Source of the DNA: Marisa cornuarietis
Lineage: Eukaryota; Mollusca; Gastropoda; Architaenioglossa; Ampullariidae
Length of the DNA: 64,000 bases
Direction of reading: 5' to 3'
Assembly (NCBI GenBank): GCA_004794655.1
Contig: SMMW01000585.1
Location: 9,051,501 to 9,115,500 of the forward strand
The translations under genes were made by a program, and so were the position numbers. The notes under the pieces are model-generated. The model was not told where the DNA came from. It saw only the letters and a program-made list of their open reading frames with translations, and made no database searches. This document shows positions 46,501 to 59,189 of this stretch, one piece after another. Within the stretch, counting starts at the first letter, position 1, and each line of letters starts with the position of its first letter.

Positions 46501-49500
46501 TAAAATCAACCAAATATTGCATGCATGCTTGTATGTATGTGCATGAATACATGTTAAGGTGTTTGAATACATGGTAAGCAAATGTAAGTTATTATCTTCC
46601 AGTGCAATTTACCCCTGTGATTTGAAAATCAAAATTATAAAATAGTTTTTAATTAATTTTACAGGTTACATTGGTATTGTCAAGGATGCTACAGAAGACA
46701 CAGCTAGAGTGGAACTGCACTCTTCATGTAAAACTATCTCTGTAGACAAGTCTCGACTCTTGACTCTCACGTAAGTGCCAATAGATAGGGTAATCAGTAC
46801 ATCTGTATACTATCTCCTTTGAAACCTAACTGAGCTGTAAAAGAAGTTTGTTATGCAAAGTACTTATAACTTCATACAAATCCTGAGTTTACCTTTTGGA
46901 GACTTCTAAACTTTTGTTTTAAGAAATCTAAGGTTATGGATGGTGAAGAGAGCTTGTGGTGGCTACATATGTTGCTTTTGATAGTGACACAAACATGTCT
47001 GTCATAATGCTACACATCATCTGAAGAACTAGTAATTTTCAGACCTAAACTAGACCTATACTCTTACCATTTCAAGTCATGAAAGAGAAGAAGGAAAACA
47101 AAAGTCACTAGCATTGTAAGATTGGTTACAAAATGTTTGACCTTCCACAGCGGGCCAAGAGCAGGAGCAGCAACATCTACCTATGGTGGCCGTACACCTG
47201 TGTATGGTGGCCAAACTCCTATGTATGGATCTCGCACACCCATGTATGGTTCACAGACACCACTGCATGATGGAAGCCGTACTCCACACTATGGAGGACA
47301 GACCCCTCTACATGAAGCAGGCAGCAGAACACCCAGCGGTGGCAACAGTGCCTGGGATCCATCAAGTGCAAACACGCCTTCTCGGTACGTAAGAAACAAG
47401 TTCTCATGATAGTATGAGTAGTGAGATCACCCAAACATGTTTGATCTGAATGATTTGTGAAAATTTAGTTTTCTCAAGTCTGCTTAATGTGAGTTCCACA
47501 GATGAATTTTACTAGCATTTACCTGGTTTGTGCTTGCACAATTGAAGCTGCTGAGATCTGTGTGACTGCTTGAAAAATGGCTTTGTATCTGCATTTGGAC
47601 ATATAATATTGGATTTCAGTGAACGTTTGGTACTTTTTTATCACCTGCATGTAAACATGTAAAGTTCTGAAACTGTGCAGTGACTGACTGCAGAACACAA
47701 AATGATTCATGATAAATTGCTTAGTGATCTGTAGATATTGAAATTTACAGAATTACCTGTCAGCTTTAGTGAAACTCAAAGAGTGTCTTGTGCAAGGAGA
47801 TGAGCTTCTGATTTTCATTTTGATTTCTTTTTTGACCACTTAGGAATAACGACTTTGATTACCCGTACGAGGAGGCCTCACCAACAGATTATGCCACTAC
47901 ACCCAACCCTGCCACTCCAGGATATCAGGCAGATGCTCCTAGCCCTGTGGGACCCTATACCCCTCAGACACCTGGCAGCACCTACTCCCCCTACCACCCT
48001 ACCACCACCTCCCCTGCAACGTTCCAGGGTGTGTAACATGGGATAGTTCAGTGTCAGGAGAACGTGGGAGCTTGCATGCATGATAGCTGTGTGCTCATGA
48101 CTAGCATAAATAAATGTAAAGACAATGTAACGAGATAGTTAAATGTCAGGAGAACATGATAGCTGTGTGTTCATGACTAGTACAGATGAATGTACAAACA
48201 GTGGGGAATGTGTTTTGTGTTGAATGGAACAGCAGACAGTTCTCCTCCTCCCTCCCTTCCCTCTGATGGGGGAATATCCTTACTTTTTTCTAACTTTTTC
48301 TTGTTTGGATGTTGCAGCCAACAGTCCTGGTTATGTGGGGACACCTAGCCCTGCTGGCTACCAACCAAGTCCTAGTCCAGGTGGCTATGCTGGCACTCCT
48401 TCTCCTGCAGGAATTGGCTTTAGCCCTATGACTCCTGGAGCACCCTTCACACCTCAGACCCCAGGCACAGGTAACCATTGTGCAGACAAACAAGTCTTTC
48501 TGACAACATTATTAGGCTGATAGATTCACTGAGAAAGAGGGGTTGTTAATTATTTTTAAATTAATGGGTTTAAGTTTTTTTTAAAAAACAGGATACTGAT
48601 TCCAAAATCTGGATAAAAATTTGTTCAATTTGTAAGGTGCAAGCCTTTGAACATTGCAGTTGTCATCTGCACTTTAGGAGTAATTCAGCACTTGCGAAGT
48701 CACAGAAGTAGCCTTGCTGTCATGGCAACACCACATTAGCCATGTACTCAAAGCTCTTGCATTATGATCAGGGCTCTTGCACCCTACATTTATATCAAAA
48801 GTTAGGTCAATTCATGTGCTTTTAACCCCCAAAAGTTAGTTAACAAATCATACTTTTTTATATTTGTGATATGTCATGCACCACTTGCAGACGTGCATTT
48901 TTACCAGGGAATAACAACAAAAGATCACTTTGGTGCAGAGCGTCCCTTCCAGAGACACAAATAATTATTATTAAATTCAACATCAAATTCAAACAAGCAA
49001 TTCAAGTCAATGACTGACACCCATACAAGCAATTAATACACAAGAATTAACCATACAATGCAATAGGCCAGTATTCTGAGAACAAAGCAGTTAAGCTAAT
49101 CTCACACAATTCCGTGATATCAGTTCAACACATTGCCTAAGGCTGGCCTTACATCGAATTTTCGCCGTGTGCTGTGGACGGCGTGGCCCCGTGCTTTTTG
49201 ATAACTGAAGAATTTAATGGGTCAACTCACACGTATCGAATGAGATGCCATCCGGCGTTTCGCTGTCCACGGCGGCCGTGGACACCATGGCGCATATCAA
49301 CCACCGACACGGCGCAACACCGTCCATACCGTGTTGATAACTATTGCTTCAAATGAGAGCACTCACACTGGTCGACTGGTGCCGTGTTTAGCCTCTCTCT
49401 AGCGCATGCGCACAACACTGAATCGCCACATGTGCATTGTCTTTAGGTCAGTTGCCACGCTGCCTGGTGGTTTATTTAAGTGTTTCTTGATTTGTATTTG

Positions 49501-52091
49501 AAGATGTCTATAGAACAAGCAGAGAAGTTTGATGTAGATCTGATGTAGATCAATATTATATAGATATTGATGTGCTAATAATGCTGATACAAGAAAGACC
49601 AGTGATTTGGGATAAAACCCTCAACAGTTATAAGTCTGGAACGGAGACCAACAATGCATGGCGGGAGATTTGCCTTTATCTTTGTTTTTCAATCAAATAT
49701 GAACACAACGCTTTCTCTAGATGTTACATCATGTAGTGCTTCCACACCCCATGTGCCAAGCGCCGTTTGTTAACCATGGCGTGCGCACAGCGTCTCACCA
49801 TCCACAGTGCATGGTGAAAAGTCGATGTGTGTAAGGTTAGCCTAACAGGAAATAATACCAATGCAAAAATGCATACACGAAGCACATACGAACAATGTAA
49901 AAGATATGCAGTTTTCTTAACATACAGTGCAGTACGCACACACCTGGATTAATTGGGTAAACGAGAGTCAGAAAGTCTGCACTCAGCTACGCCCTAGCAC
50001 AACTTGTTGAAGAAGAAAAACACTAACAGTTCTCCGCACTCCTTCCAACGGGTACTTAATTCTAATCAATCTGAAAGGAACTGAAACTGGGCCCCTTCCC
50101 CTGCTTATCCATATCTCAAAAGGAAAAGTCTTACTTTGCCAGGCTGTTCTGGTGGTTAGTCCTATACAGCCCATGTGTCTTCCTTGGGTCAGCAGTCCTC
50201 AGGACGACATGGTTACCAGCTGCAGATTAGCGCACAGCACTGTAAAGTCGTTCAGCCTTGCTGTGACGGTCCCTCCCCTCAGCTTGGAGATAGGTAGACA
50301 CTTTCCCCTCCGGTATAGGTCATAAGAAGGTGGTGAAGGGCATATGCCTGTCACCTGTCTTGTTGGACCCCAGGTTCAGCTCTAGCTGTCTTTACCCTTG
50401 GTTTTTTCAACGGCTTTCCTCAAGCACATCATATTCTTCTGAGCACACAGCAGAGAGTTTTCCCAACGACTGTTTCAGAGTCCCAACAATAGCCACTCAC
50501 AGTGTTATCGGTAGCAGTTACAACAGCCCTCAGCTTCGGTAACAGCAACAACTGCGACAACGGCGGTAACAGAAACAGTGATTAGAATAGTGCAAGTAAC
50601 AGCGCACATGTCGACAGGCCAAATGACGATAGACAGCAGCCCTCTGGTTGTTTACGGGCGGGCCTATATACTGCACGTGAGGCTCGAGAAAATGGAAAGC
50701 TCGTGAATTTTCCTTTTCTCCGTGTGGCAGAGGGGTTAAAACACAGACGCAGTTATACCCCCTGCCAGCCTATACCAACCCTGAACATGACATGATAGAT
50801 GTGTGGTAATAGTATGTTTTACTGGTTTGCCAAAAATAGGTGAATTTCTTGCTTGCCTAGCTTTCTTTTTTAATCTGCTTTTGTAAACTGAAAAGAAAAT
50901 TTTTTTGTATGAAGTAAAGAAAAATGCTTTCTTTGTTACATATCCATAAGGTTTGAGGTGATATTGTGGCTGTGTTAATATAATTATATATCCTGAAATT
51001 TTATTTTTGTAGCTATGGATCACAACCTGTCTGACTGGCACACAACAGATATTCTGGTCAAAGTCAAGGAGACACATGATGACCCAGATCTGATTTACCA
51101 GACAGGTGTCATAAGAAGCATCTCGGTGAGTTATATTTACGTTTGAATTGATCATTTTAAAGTATTTGCAGCCTATTTACCTGCTTATTCAGCACTCATG
51201 ATAGTATCAGATAAACAGCATTTTACAGCATATAAAAAATCATAATTTGCAGCCTAAAATGAAACTTTTGATTCACTTTTGATTCACAAAGAGATCACCC
51301 AAATTAAAATGTCCCTATACTTGGCTTGAGCCACTGTTGACATGACAGTATTTTGTAACTGTCCATATTTCCTTATTGGAAATCAGTGGCTACCTTGCAC
51401 CTAGTATCAACTTCATAAGTTTGTAATCTGATAGTGCATCTTGCATTGACAACATTATTTACATCAAAATGTGGTTTGTGTGTGTGTGTGTGTATTTGAG
51501 CAGGGAGGCATGTGTTCTGTGTACATAATGGACAATGACAAAGTGGTTAATATTGCCTGTGAGCACCTGGAGCCTGTAGCCCCAACAAAACATGAAAAGG
51601 TAAAGTCTCTTGCATGTCTGTGAGGAGTAATGGTTGTTGCTAGAGAGCATAGATTCAGGTGTATTCATGTGAGTGAATGCATTAGACTGTGTAGGTGTGT
51701 GTGTGTCGGGGGGGTATTTGGGGTGGGGGGTAGGTTCACAGTGATAGAATATGTTGTAGTTTAAAAGATTCAGTCATGGTGGGGAGATGACTCATAATGT
51801 GCAATAAATGACTCATAATGTATTATAATGACTCATGCTGTGTAATAAATTATAATGTGTCATAAATGTTTCACTGGAGAAACTGATGAGTGCACATTAT
51901 TGCCCCTCAGTATCTTCCATTATCCTTTAATGTGCGTCTTTGTCTTTCTCCAGGCAAAAGTTATACTTGGAGATGAAAGGGAAACTGTTGGGACAGTTCT
52001 AAGCATTGATGGGTGTGATGCAGTGTTCAAAATCGATGAGAAAAACATCCGTATGCTGCCAGTCAAACATCTGTGCAGGATGCAGTCATAG
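34560..52091 (+). CDS. SUPT5H: Transcription elongation factor SPT5 (DSIF large subunit), complete
   Basis: Exons: 34560-34604, 34792-34923, 35942-36035, 36323-36455, 36706-36837, 37141-37240, 37442-37576, 37919-38035, 38611-38712, 38944-39005, 39476-39581, 40155-40230, 40752-40906, 43339-43494, 43957-44054, 44558-44627, 45112-45237, 45647-45772, 46151-46346, 46665-46770, 47151-47384, 47844-48028, 48318-48470, 51013-51125, 51504-51599, 51954-52091. The frame is continuous, about 1061 aa (human about 1087). Order: acidic N-terminus ([15 protein letters not shown]); NGN domain about 179-265 ([15 protein letters not shown]); KOW domains including [43 protein letters not shown] and [17 protein letters not shown] repeats GSRTP/GSQTP about 765-815, the family site phosphorylated by CDK9; a second PSPxGY-type repeat about 896-945; and a C-terminal KOW ([18 protein letters not shown]). 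With Spt4 it forms DSIF on RNA polymerase II and controls promoter-proximal pausing and processive elongation. One intron (40231-40751) has U12 signals; the others look U2-type. Confidence 0.96.
35211..35264. repeat. Nested inverted repeats (hairpin)
   Basis: AAATCACG at 35211-35218 pairs with CGTGATTT at 35241-35248, and an overlapping ACACGGAA (from 35231) can pair with TTCCGTGT (about 35257-35264). The two stems are mutually exclusive. It lies in a SUPT5H intron, possibly a fragment of a small mobile element. Confidence 0.5.
35515..35640 (-). mobile_element. LINE ORF2 extreme C-terminus
   Basis: The minus strand reads [34 protein letters not shown] then stop. This W-x-R-(x)n-DR-x-W-x-x-L-V-x-AL-x-A pattern is the usual C-terminal end of many animal LINE polyproteins. 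It is a different family from the 4-kb and 15-kb copies and lies in a SUPT5H intron. Confidence 0.65.
40015..40032 (+). repeat. (CAG)6 in a SUPT5H intron
   Basis: Six CAG units about 120 bases upstream of the acceptor at 40154. Each CAG is also a potential 3' splice-site trinucleotide but none has a pyrimidine tract. Confidence 0.8.
40231..40751 (+). other. U12-type GT-AG intron of SUPT5H
   Basis: The donor reads GTATCCTGG (first seven bases match the U12 consensus GTATCCTTT). GTCCTTGAC (8 of 9 to TTCCTTRAC) places the branch A at 40741, ten bases before the intron end. There is no pyrimidine tract next to the CAG. The phase-1 join gives [14 protein letters not shown], collinear with the human protein. 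The intron also holds a LINE/SINE-like tail at 40600-40718. Confidence 0.75.
40600..40718 (+). mobile_element. LINE/SINE 3' tail
   Basis: GTGCCTTAAGTATGGCTGAT, then GGCGCTATACAAATACA and TATT repeats: a retroposon 3' terminus. No coding part is visible. Confidence 0.5.
42640..42920 (+). mobile_element. Probable DIRS-like tyrosine recombinase fragment
   Basis: The plus strand encodes [20 protein letters not shown] followed by [14 protein letters not shown], which resembles the part of DIRS/Ngaro recombinases leading to the second catalytic Arg/His box; RASRLGH further on could be a decayed H-x-x-R-like segment. Surrounding sequence from 41650 is also denser and less AT-rich than the intron average and may belong to the same element, with stops. 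The family call rests on recalled pattern only. Confidence 0.4.
49141..49842 (+). mobile_element. PIF/Harbinger-like non-autonomous element with TIRs and TAA duplication
   Basis: The left end GGCTGGCCTTACATCG and right end, reverse complemented, GGCTAACCTTACACAC form inverted repeats that extend imperfectly for about 45 bases. Both ends are flanked by TAA (49138-49140 and 49843-49845), the three-base target duplication of this superfamily. Length is 702 bp. Inside, 49563-49700 encodes [20 protein letters not shown] followed by [20 protein letters not shown], a MADF/Myb-like DNA-binding domain, consistent with the accessory protein of Harbinger elements. No DDE transposase remains. It lies in the 2.5-kb SUPT5H intron 48471-51012. 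Confidence 0.8.
49843..51012. other. Rest of SUPT5H intron, unclassified
   Basis: About 50000-50750 is noticeably richer in GC than the flanking intron and has several ACAGCAAC/GGTAACAG-type short repeats around 50500-50580. It is probably an old mobile element, but I see no coding motif or clear termini. Confidence 0.35.
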
Positions 52092-52530
52092 TGTTGCCTG
52101 ACTGGCACCAACTCTGCATCACATGACATTTGTGAAATATGTCCTGTCAAACTTTCGAACTGTAAAGATAGGTTAAAGGCATATGTTTCCTGTCTGCATA
52201 TGAATATCTTGGTGAAATCCTGAATAATAACAGTAATGTAGGTGAACCTTGTGCACTAAGTCTAGGGATAGTTTACTAACAGTAATGATACAGCAGTTTT
52301 ATATTGTCCTCAATAATGGAAAAGATTTACGTGGAGGTTTTAGGGTGTTGCCATCGAAAGATTGGTCATTGTAGGTTCTGTTTGCAGACACACTGAGGGT
52401 TATTATGAGTAGTGATAATGGTTGATAAAAGATCATACTTTATTGAGTGAGAGTATGATGCTAAGAAATACTAAATAGTAAGAGTGCCACTTCAAAGACT
52501 TTACATTATGGAATTGTTGCCACCTTGAAG

Positions 52531-52645
52531 GGAAGCTTTGATTTCTTGCAGCACTATAGCCTAAACCTTGATTTTCAGTTTATTGCAGGAAGCCTTGATT
52601 TCTTGCAGCAGTATACCTTAAAGCTTAATTGTTCAGTTTATTGCA
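52531..52645 (+). repeat. 57-bp tandem duplication in the SUPT5H 3'UTR
   Basis: GGAAGCTTTGATTTCTTGCA (52531) recurs as GGAAGCCTTGATTTCTTGCA (52588). Both copies end with TTCAGTTTATTGCA. Confidence 0.8.
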
Positions 52646-52720
52646 TGTTTTCCTTTCATGTGAGCATAGTCTAATCTTGGATACAACTTCTGATGTTTAA
52701 GTATCTTGGCCATGAATTAA

Positions 52721-52726
52721 AATAAA
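52721..52726 (+). terminator. Polyadenylation signal of SUPT5H
   Basis: AATAAA about 630 bases after the stop, followed by T/G-rich sequence within 40 bases. Confidence 0.6.
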
Positions 52727-55589
52727 ATTCATTCCACATCTTGAGTCTGTTTAATGCTGCTGGTTTTTGTATTGTGATTTTTTTGTCAAAAAACCCCCAA
52801 ACAAACAAACAAAAGGGAAGTAGGTGTGTGAAAAAACAGTGGACAATAGGATCTGTTGCAGTGGGTTTTTTTTTTTAATCTGCTTAATGAAAGCAAGTGT
52901 GCTCAAAAGTGACAATGACAATGCTGCTTTTATTTGAAATGTACTAAAAGAGGTAAAATATTTTTTTCCCTTAGGTCTCAGGATTTCTTTAATATGCATA
53001 ACAAAATATAAAAATGTGAGTGGCACTTTCTCCAGCAATTAAAAAATCTGCATAATAAATTTCAAAATTGGCTATTCATTGATAAGATTAACGAAAGAAA
53101 GTTAATTACAAAATATTTGTAAGAGTGCCCCTCACACGTTTATGTGTTCTACCCTCGGCTTGGGGTGAAGGTTACATACATGTATAATTCTCCAAAATCG
53201 TCCACATAGCCGCGGGCAGCCGATGAGAAGTATTCATGTCTGTCCTGTCATGTACTTGCATGTGTCCTGTCCACTAAATTATACAATGGGCGTTCCTTGT
53301 TTGTCCCTTTTATGTTATTAATCACGTAATATACATTTATGTTGCTATAAAACAGTTGATAGATTTACTGAAATCTGCGGTTGCCTTGGCGGGCTGCATT
53401 AAATGATTACGGACGTTCCGCTACCCTGTTTTAGAGGATGCCGGTGAATATATGTTGTGGACATTGGTGCCCGTATGCATGTACTTTGTGCATGTTGTAA
53501 TTATAAGTTGGTATACTGTATTACTGTCAATGGATTTTCTGAATTTTCCATTTCTTTCTTCTTTTCTTTCTTTGGCAAGAACATGTATGTTAATATTGTA
53601 ATATTATACTAATTATTTTGTTTGTTAATAAATTTATGTTTGTATATAAATGTAACATTTAAATTCCTTTTTCTGTAACGGAGAGGTGTAATAATAATTG
53701 CACTCATATTATGGATAGATGCAGATAGTACAATAAAGGCAAATGAACGAACATGGCAAATAAATTAATGAAACAAAGCAAGTAAGTAACAACACAAGGA
53801 TTAGCTTTTTGTGGTGGGATTTAGGCACCTATGTAAGTCTTTGATTGGAATAATTTCAGTGTTTCCCCTAACAAACAAGATCCTAACCTCTTCTTGCCAT
53901 GTCTGAAACTATCTCCCTTTGTTTGTAGGAGCGCCTCATTGCAGCTGCAAGGGGCGCTCGCTGCAACTCGATCATCGCTTTTTATGATATAGGGACTGGG
54001 CCTTATGACACATCTGCCTAACCTAAGGTCGCTCGAGTAAGCGCGTAATTGCGTGGGGCAGATAAAAAAGGAAGCCGAGAAACACCTGGAAGGGGAGATA
54101 GGACTCGCTCGCTCCCTTCTCCCCTCTCCCTCTCTCTTTCTCTCAACACACAACACCTCTAAAACTCTCTCGGACATCAGATTGACAGTCTCAAATTAAC
54201 AAAGTTTTCCAAGTTTGCCCTGCCTAGTAGAGGTACGTCGTAAGTGGCTCAGTGTTGTAGATTTTTCCCCTCCCTTCACTTAAAACCACCAGACATTTAA
54301 CATCTTAGAACGAAAAAAACAAAACAAAACAAAACCATGCACCAACCACACATAGCCTACGACCTTCTTGGAGTCAAAAAGAATATTCCTACCGAAAGTG
54401 GATCGAAATGATGAGATAAACGATGTGGATTTGCTTGAGGAGCGACTGAGAATGACAGTCACAAACAACACGAGCCACATTCTGCTATTTATCCAAACAT
54501 CAACAAAGATTGCTGGCAGAGGTAATACATTTTCTGAGATTTCAGAAGCGGCTGATTTATTTCCCTCTGAAGTCTACCTTTTATAACGAGGTACGTTTAT
54601 GTGTGTTCAAGGGGCAGGTGGCCAAGGGCCTGGAAGACACTGGTCGGAATGAGAAATAACCCAGTATTAAGGCACCAATGCACACTTCACGCTTGACGTC
54701 TCCCAGTGGTCACCATCTCTGTGTCTATGCCGTCCTATAAACAAGAACAGGGTTTAATGTGTCTCTGCCAAATGCAATGCAAACTTGTCAAATCCACTCA
54801 AGTCAGGAAAGAAAAAGAAGAGAATAAGGTCATAATTATCCAGCCATGGTCGACTGAATACCACCATGTAAACTGTAGCACCTTCCGCACCACTAGCTGA
54901 TGACGAAGTGGAATGTGGATACGGAAAGGTGTGTTGGTGGTGAAGGTGGTGGTGGTGGTGGTGGTTTGGGTGTGGGAAAGTCTGGCTAGACGCACCTCTC
55001 ATCAATCATACCGGCCAGCTGCTTCCTTGCTGCTTCAGTTCACCCATATACAAGTCATCTACAGTTCACATCAGTTGTACCTTCCGTACCTGTTCAGACC
55101 TCGTATCTACTGATATGCTGTGTGGGAAAACTTAGGCTAACAGTTTCACAGTTCTGTGCGTTTCAGAAGCTAACTTTAAACCTCAAAAGTACTGGCTCCG
55201 GAAAAGACGTCTGTGGTTAATTTTTTTAACCAATCGTAAATTTTATCTGGTAAGTATATATCTCAACTGATATCTCAAGTGCACTGGGTTTTGACAGGCA
55301 TTAGCACTGTACTGGGAGTCTTTGTGGGCACTATAATAACTCTATATATCCTCTGAGATTCGTGCTTTTTGAATAGTTCAACAATCTGTAGTCTCCGCCT
55401 TACCATGACTGCCAAATTTTCCTGTGATTCTATTGATGCGGTGTTCTTGTGGCATGCTTGTGTGCATCATTCTCTTTTCCTGCCTTTTATTTCTGTCTGT
55501 TATTATGTCTCCATGTAATTGTTTGTTGAAACATTTGGTCTTTGTTTCCAGGTGTGCTTTGAGCATTTTATGTTTGTATTTAGTTTTTT

Positions 55590-55680
55590 TTAATTGTGTA
55601 AAGCGCATTGAGTCTACGATAGGGAAATATATTATATAAATCACATTTATTATGATTATAATAAATAATAATGAATAATG
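55590..55680 (+). mobile_element. LINE 3' tail
   Basis: GTGTAAAGCGCATTGAGTCT, followed by TATATAAATCAC and an AT-rich simple tail, is the typical terminus of L2/CR1-type elements. Upstream sequence has no readable RT. Confidence 0.55.
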
Positions 55681-58096
55681 AATGTCTATTACAAAGTCTG
55701 TTTCTTCAATTTTGTGAATTGGGGTAGTTTGTAATTCAATAGGTGCCAAACAAAATTACACGAAGAGCCTTTTATACCTTTTGCTATTAGGAAAGGTAAT
55801 AATGAGCACTTGGATTACTCATGCCTTTGCTGATGGAAAGAAATCGTTTAGCCAAGTACAAGTCAGTTCACTGTGAAGGTTTTGTGGAACGAGTAAATTT
55901 TTTTGCACCATTTCGAACACAATTCCTTTCCTTCTTCACAGATAATGGGTTGTTTTTATTCTGAGCTCTAAAGCGAGTCTTTGACACGTTGGAATTAAAT
56001 CCGGTGCCTTTGCGTGAAGTATTTAAATTGTTGGTTCATGTTCCTTTCTTTCTTTGTTTCTTTCTTCTGTTTAAATGACCGTCGTGTAAAAATTTGTCAT
56101 AGTCACGTGTTCTATATGTCTGGAGGCTCATAATCCACATGTGTACTTCCTCTTGTCTTTCCTTCCTCATGATGCTGGCCATGCAATCAAATCATCGACA
56201 TTTTCAGCGATCTTGCATGCAGGGCTCAGTGAAAGGTGAAGTTCACTTTCTTCTAGGCTATGTGAACGCTGGTGCCGATCGAAGCTCGACAATGGTTTCC
56301 GAATTTTGCTTGGAAGAGTTTGTGACGTTTGTGAGGTTTTGCAAACACTCAAGATTTTGAGCCCACCTGCTCTTCCCTACTTTTTTGGTTTGCGGCGTTA
56401 CTTCACTCTCAAACACATTCAGATATGCTTTCGATCATTGTCAATGTAATTCATGCTGAGGCTGCTCTTTGGGACATGAGAGGTGCTGACTTTTTAACTG
56501 ACCTAAAATCTCGGAATAATAATTAATAATCATAATCATCATCATCATCACTTCTGGCCTTCTGTTAGCAACATTGTCAATCTGTTTAGACGGGAAACCA
56601 CGATCCGTCAGAGGCACGAACCGCTGTTGACCTGGCTGACCCAAAGTCCTCGATCACTGCTGCACCTGAATACTATAATTCAGTTTGACCAGCCTCTCGC
56701 AGGGGAAACGCCTTGATACGCATGATTTAACAGTGACTCACGCCACAGCTGTGTGTCTCAGATTGGTTGGGGCTGTTTCTGTTTTTTTTTTTTTTCGTTT
56801 GGTCGGCAAGAAAATGTGAACGATGGGAGTCTACTTTTATTGGTGCAATGCTTTAGCTGACATCTCTGCAATACATAATTCGCATTCTGGGCTAAGTCTC
56901 CTTCCTGGCAAAGTCGGAAATATCCACATAAATTCTGTTACATCTCACCATCCTGTTTTCAATCGATTATCACCATCTCCTGGAAGATGACAATGAGAAC
57001 GTTCTAGTCTTTCTGCTTAAAAAAAAACAACTTATACTATCACACATTTACACACACGTCGCACTTACGCCCCCCTCCCCCGTCACACACACACACACAC
57101 ACACGCACGCACGCACGCATGCACACACGTTTATGGCAAGTACGCATGAAGAGTATCACATTTAGTTAACCGCTGCCTTTATTGATTACTCGTCCATATT
57201 TATAGCTACTTAAACATAAATTTGTTCCCAACAGACTGCTATCCACTTTCGGTCTTACATGAGTTGTTTAAGGGAGGGAATATTGCGCACGGTGATTTAC
57301 TGTAAATAAAAAGCCTGACGAGGGGAGTCGGGGGAGCAGGGGGGGTTGTATCCGGGGCAGCTGTGAAGGGGACCCGGCCTTGTTAAATGGATTTTTTTAC
57401 TTCTTCGTTTCCTTTTCTTTTTCTTTTAAAGAAAGGTTGATGTGACAGGTCTTCCTAACTCTGGGGAATTTTTTTGGAGTGGGGTACTACAAGTTTGATC
57501 CATTAGCATCCTTTTTCCTCATTTACTAACCCCTCACATGTAAACAACTCTTTGTTCAAGTAGGGATGTAGTTCCAAGTGCACTTGTCCTAATGTTTGCA
57601 GTCTATATTACGTTACTGAATGACATCTAGATATTGACAATTGAATTGTAAGCATATTATTATTATTCTAAGAAAATAGTTTACTATTACATTTACAAGG
57701 GGCCCCGGGGTCCGTGCTGGCTCTCGGCGGCCCTGATTGTGAAAAAAGTGCGAACAAATAACATTGGAGATTTGTCACACCTTTTAACTTTAAAACCAAA
57801 AGTAAAGGTTATTGACTTCCAATGCAAAATTTGGCACACCCGTTTGGAAACCGGATACCGTTCCATCATTAAATGTATTCGAAGATTTCTTTATCTGCGT
57901 TTAAACATGATCTAAGATATCTGTACAATTATATTTCAATACAGACATTCCTTAATTTGTTGCTTGTGTTATCACTTCAACTCCATTCGGCGGAACAGTT
58001 TGGTGCCGACAGCTCAATCACTCTCGAGTCCGTGTCATGACAGTTTCTGCTCGTGCTGGCAGTGTCACGTGATCTTAAGGGCAGCAAACTCGAGAA

Positions 58097-58708
58097 ATGA
58101 ACAGCAGGGCCGACGACATCGGTAAGAGATGTATGCTCTGATAAATATGTAATATGCCACCAGTTTCTCTCATAAATGCATAAGACTTATAAAACGATTG
58201 ATTGATTGATTGATTGAGTAAAAGAAGATGACATTGAAAAAGCGTCTAAAGTTTACAAATTGAGATCATAAAATTCAGAAGAAAAGAAAGGAAGTGGAAA
58301 GCAGAAAGTCTGAAGTGAAAGAGTTGTAAGATATATAGTGACCAAGTTACTGAAGGATAGTGAGAGAATTGCGTCGAAGAGCACGAACTGAAGAGGCACA
58401 TCAGTTTAATTACATATCGTTAGAACATGGGGCAAGGTCCAAGAAGTATATGACCACGACATAAGGTGTTATGTCATGAACTCTTTTTTTTTTCTCGATG
58501 GGCATGCGAAGTGGCGGACATCCCGCAGTACAACACAGACGAAGCCTACTTGTCGTCATACCGAGTGTACCAGGGCCCGCAGGATGGCGCCAACGGCCTC
58601 CCTCTCAGCTCCCTGTCTGCCAGCAGAGTACGTCTCTTGTGTGTGTTAGTGTGTGTGTGTATAACTTTAATGTTAGAGAGAGAGAGAGAGTGTGTACATA
58701 TACAAATG

Positions 58709-58755
<47 letters not shown>

Positions 58756-59151
58756 TATATAGAATCACAGATGTCAAGACTTGATGATCTATAGACTGTC
58801 AGCAACATGCTCAGGAGCATCGCGACTTGTTTCAGGACAGTGACAGCCCTTTCATACAGGAGCGCCCCAGCAGTTACGGCGCCTTGTCCTGCATCTCAGC
58901 CTTTCTGTGTTTCTGCCCTGTGGGTCTGGCTGCTCTCTTCTACTCCTGCAGGGTACGTCACACCTCGCGCTTGTTCGTGGGAGAGCTATGAAGTATATTT
59001 AAAACTTCTTACTGATAATCGATCCTTCAGGGTTTGTACGCCACCCCCCCAAAAAAAAATGATTGCACACCGGAGAGCAATGTTAACTGTACGACAATGT
59101 AGGTGTGTGAATTCTTGTTCTGTGTGCGTGCGTGCGCGCGCGCGCGCGTGT

Positions 59152-59189
<38 letters not shown>

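Larger units (their letters stand above)
52092..58096. other. Intergenic region between SUPT5H and the dispanin gene
   Basis: Begins with the SUPT5H 3'UTR. A GC-rich patch at about 53930-54240 contains a TATA-like GATAAAAAAG, a CT-rich run and a donor-like AG/GTACGT at 54233, and could be a distant leader exon for the gene at 58.1 kb. A LINE tail lies at about 55590-55680. CA/CGCA microsatellite at 57084-57128 and (ATTG)n at 58196-58217. No coding gene is recognised. Confidence 0.5.

Noticed and set aside
53821..54177. 118-codon open frame on the minus strand
   Set aside because: Arg/Ser-rich translation of a CT-rich and GC-rich patch with no recognised family; the patch reads better as a possible leader exon or promoter on the plus strand.
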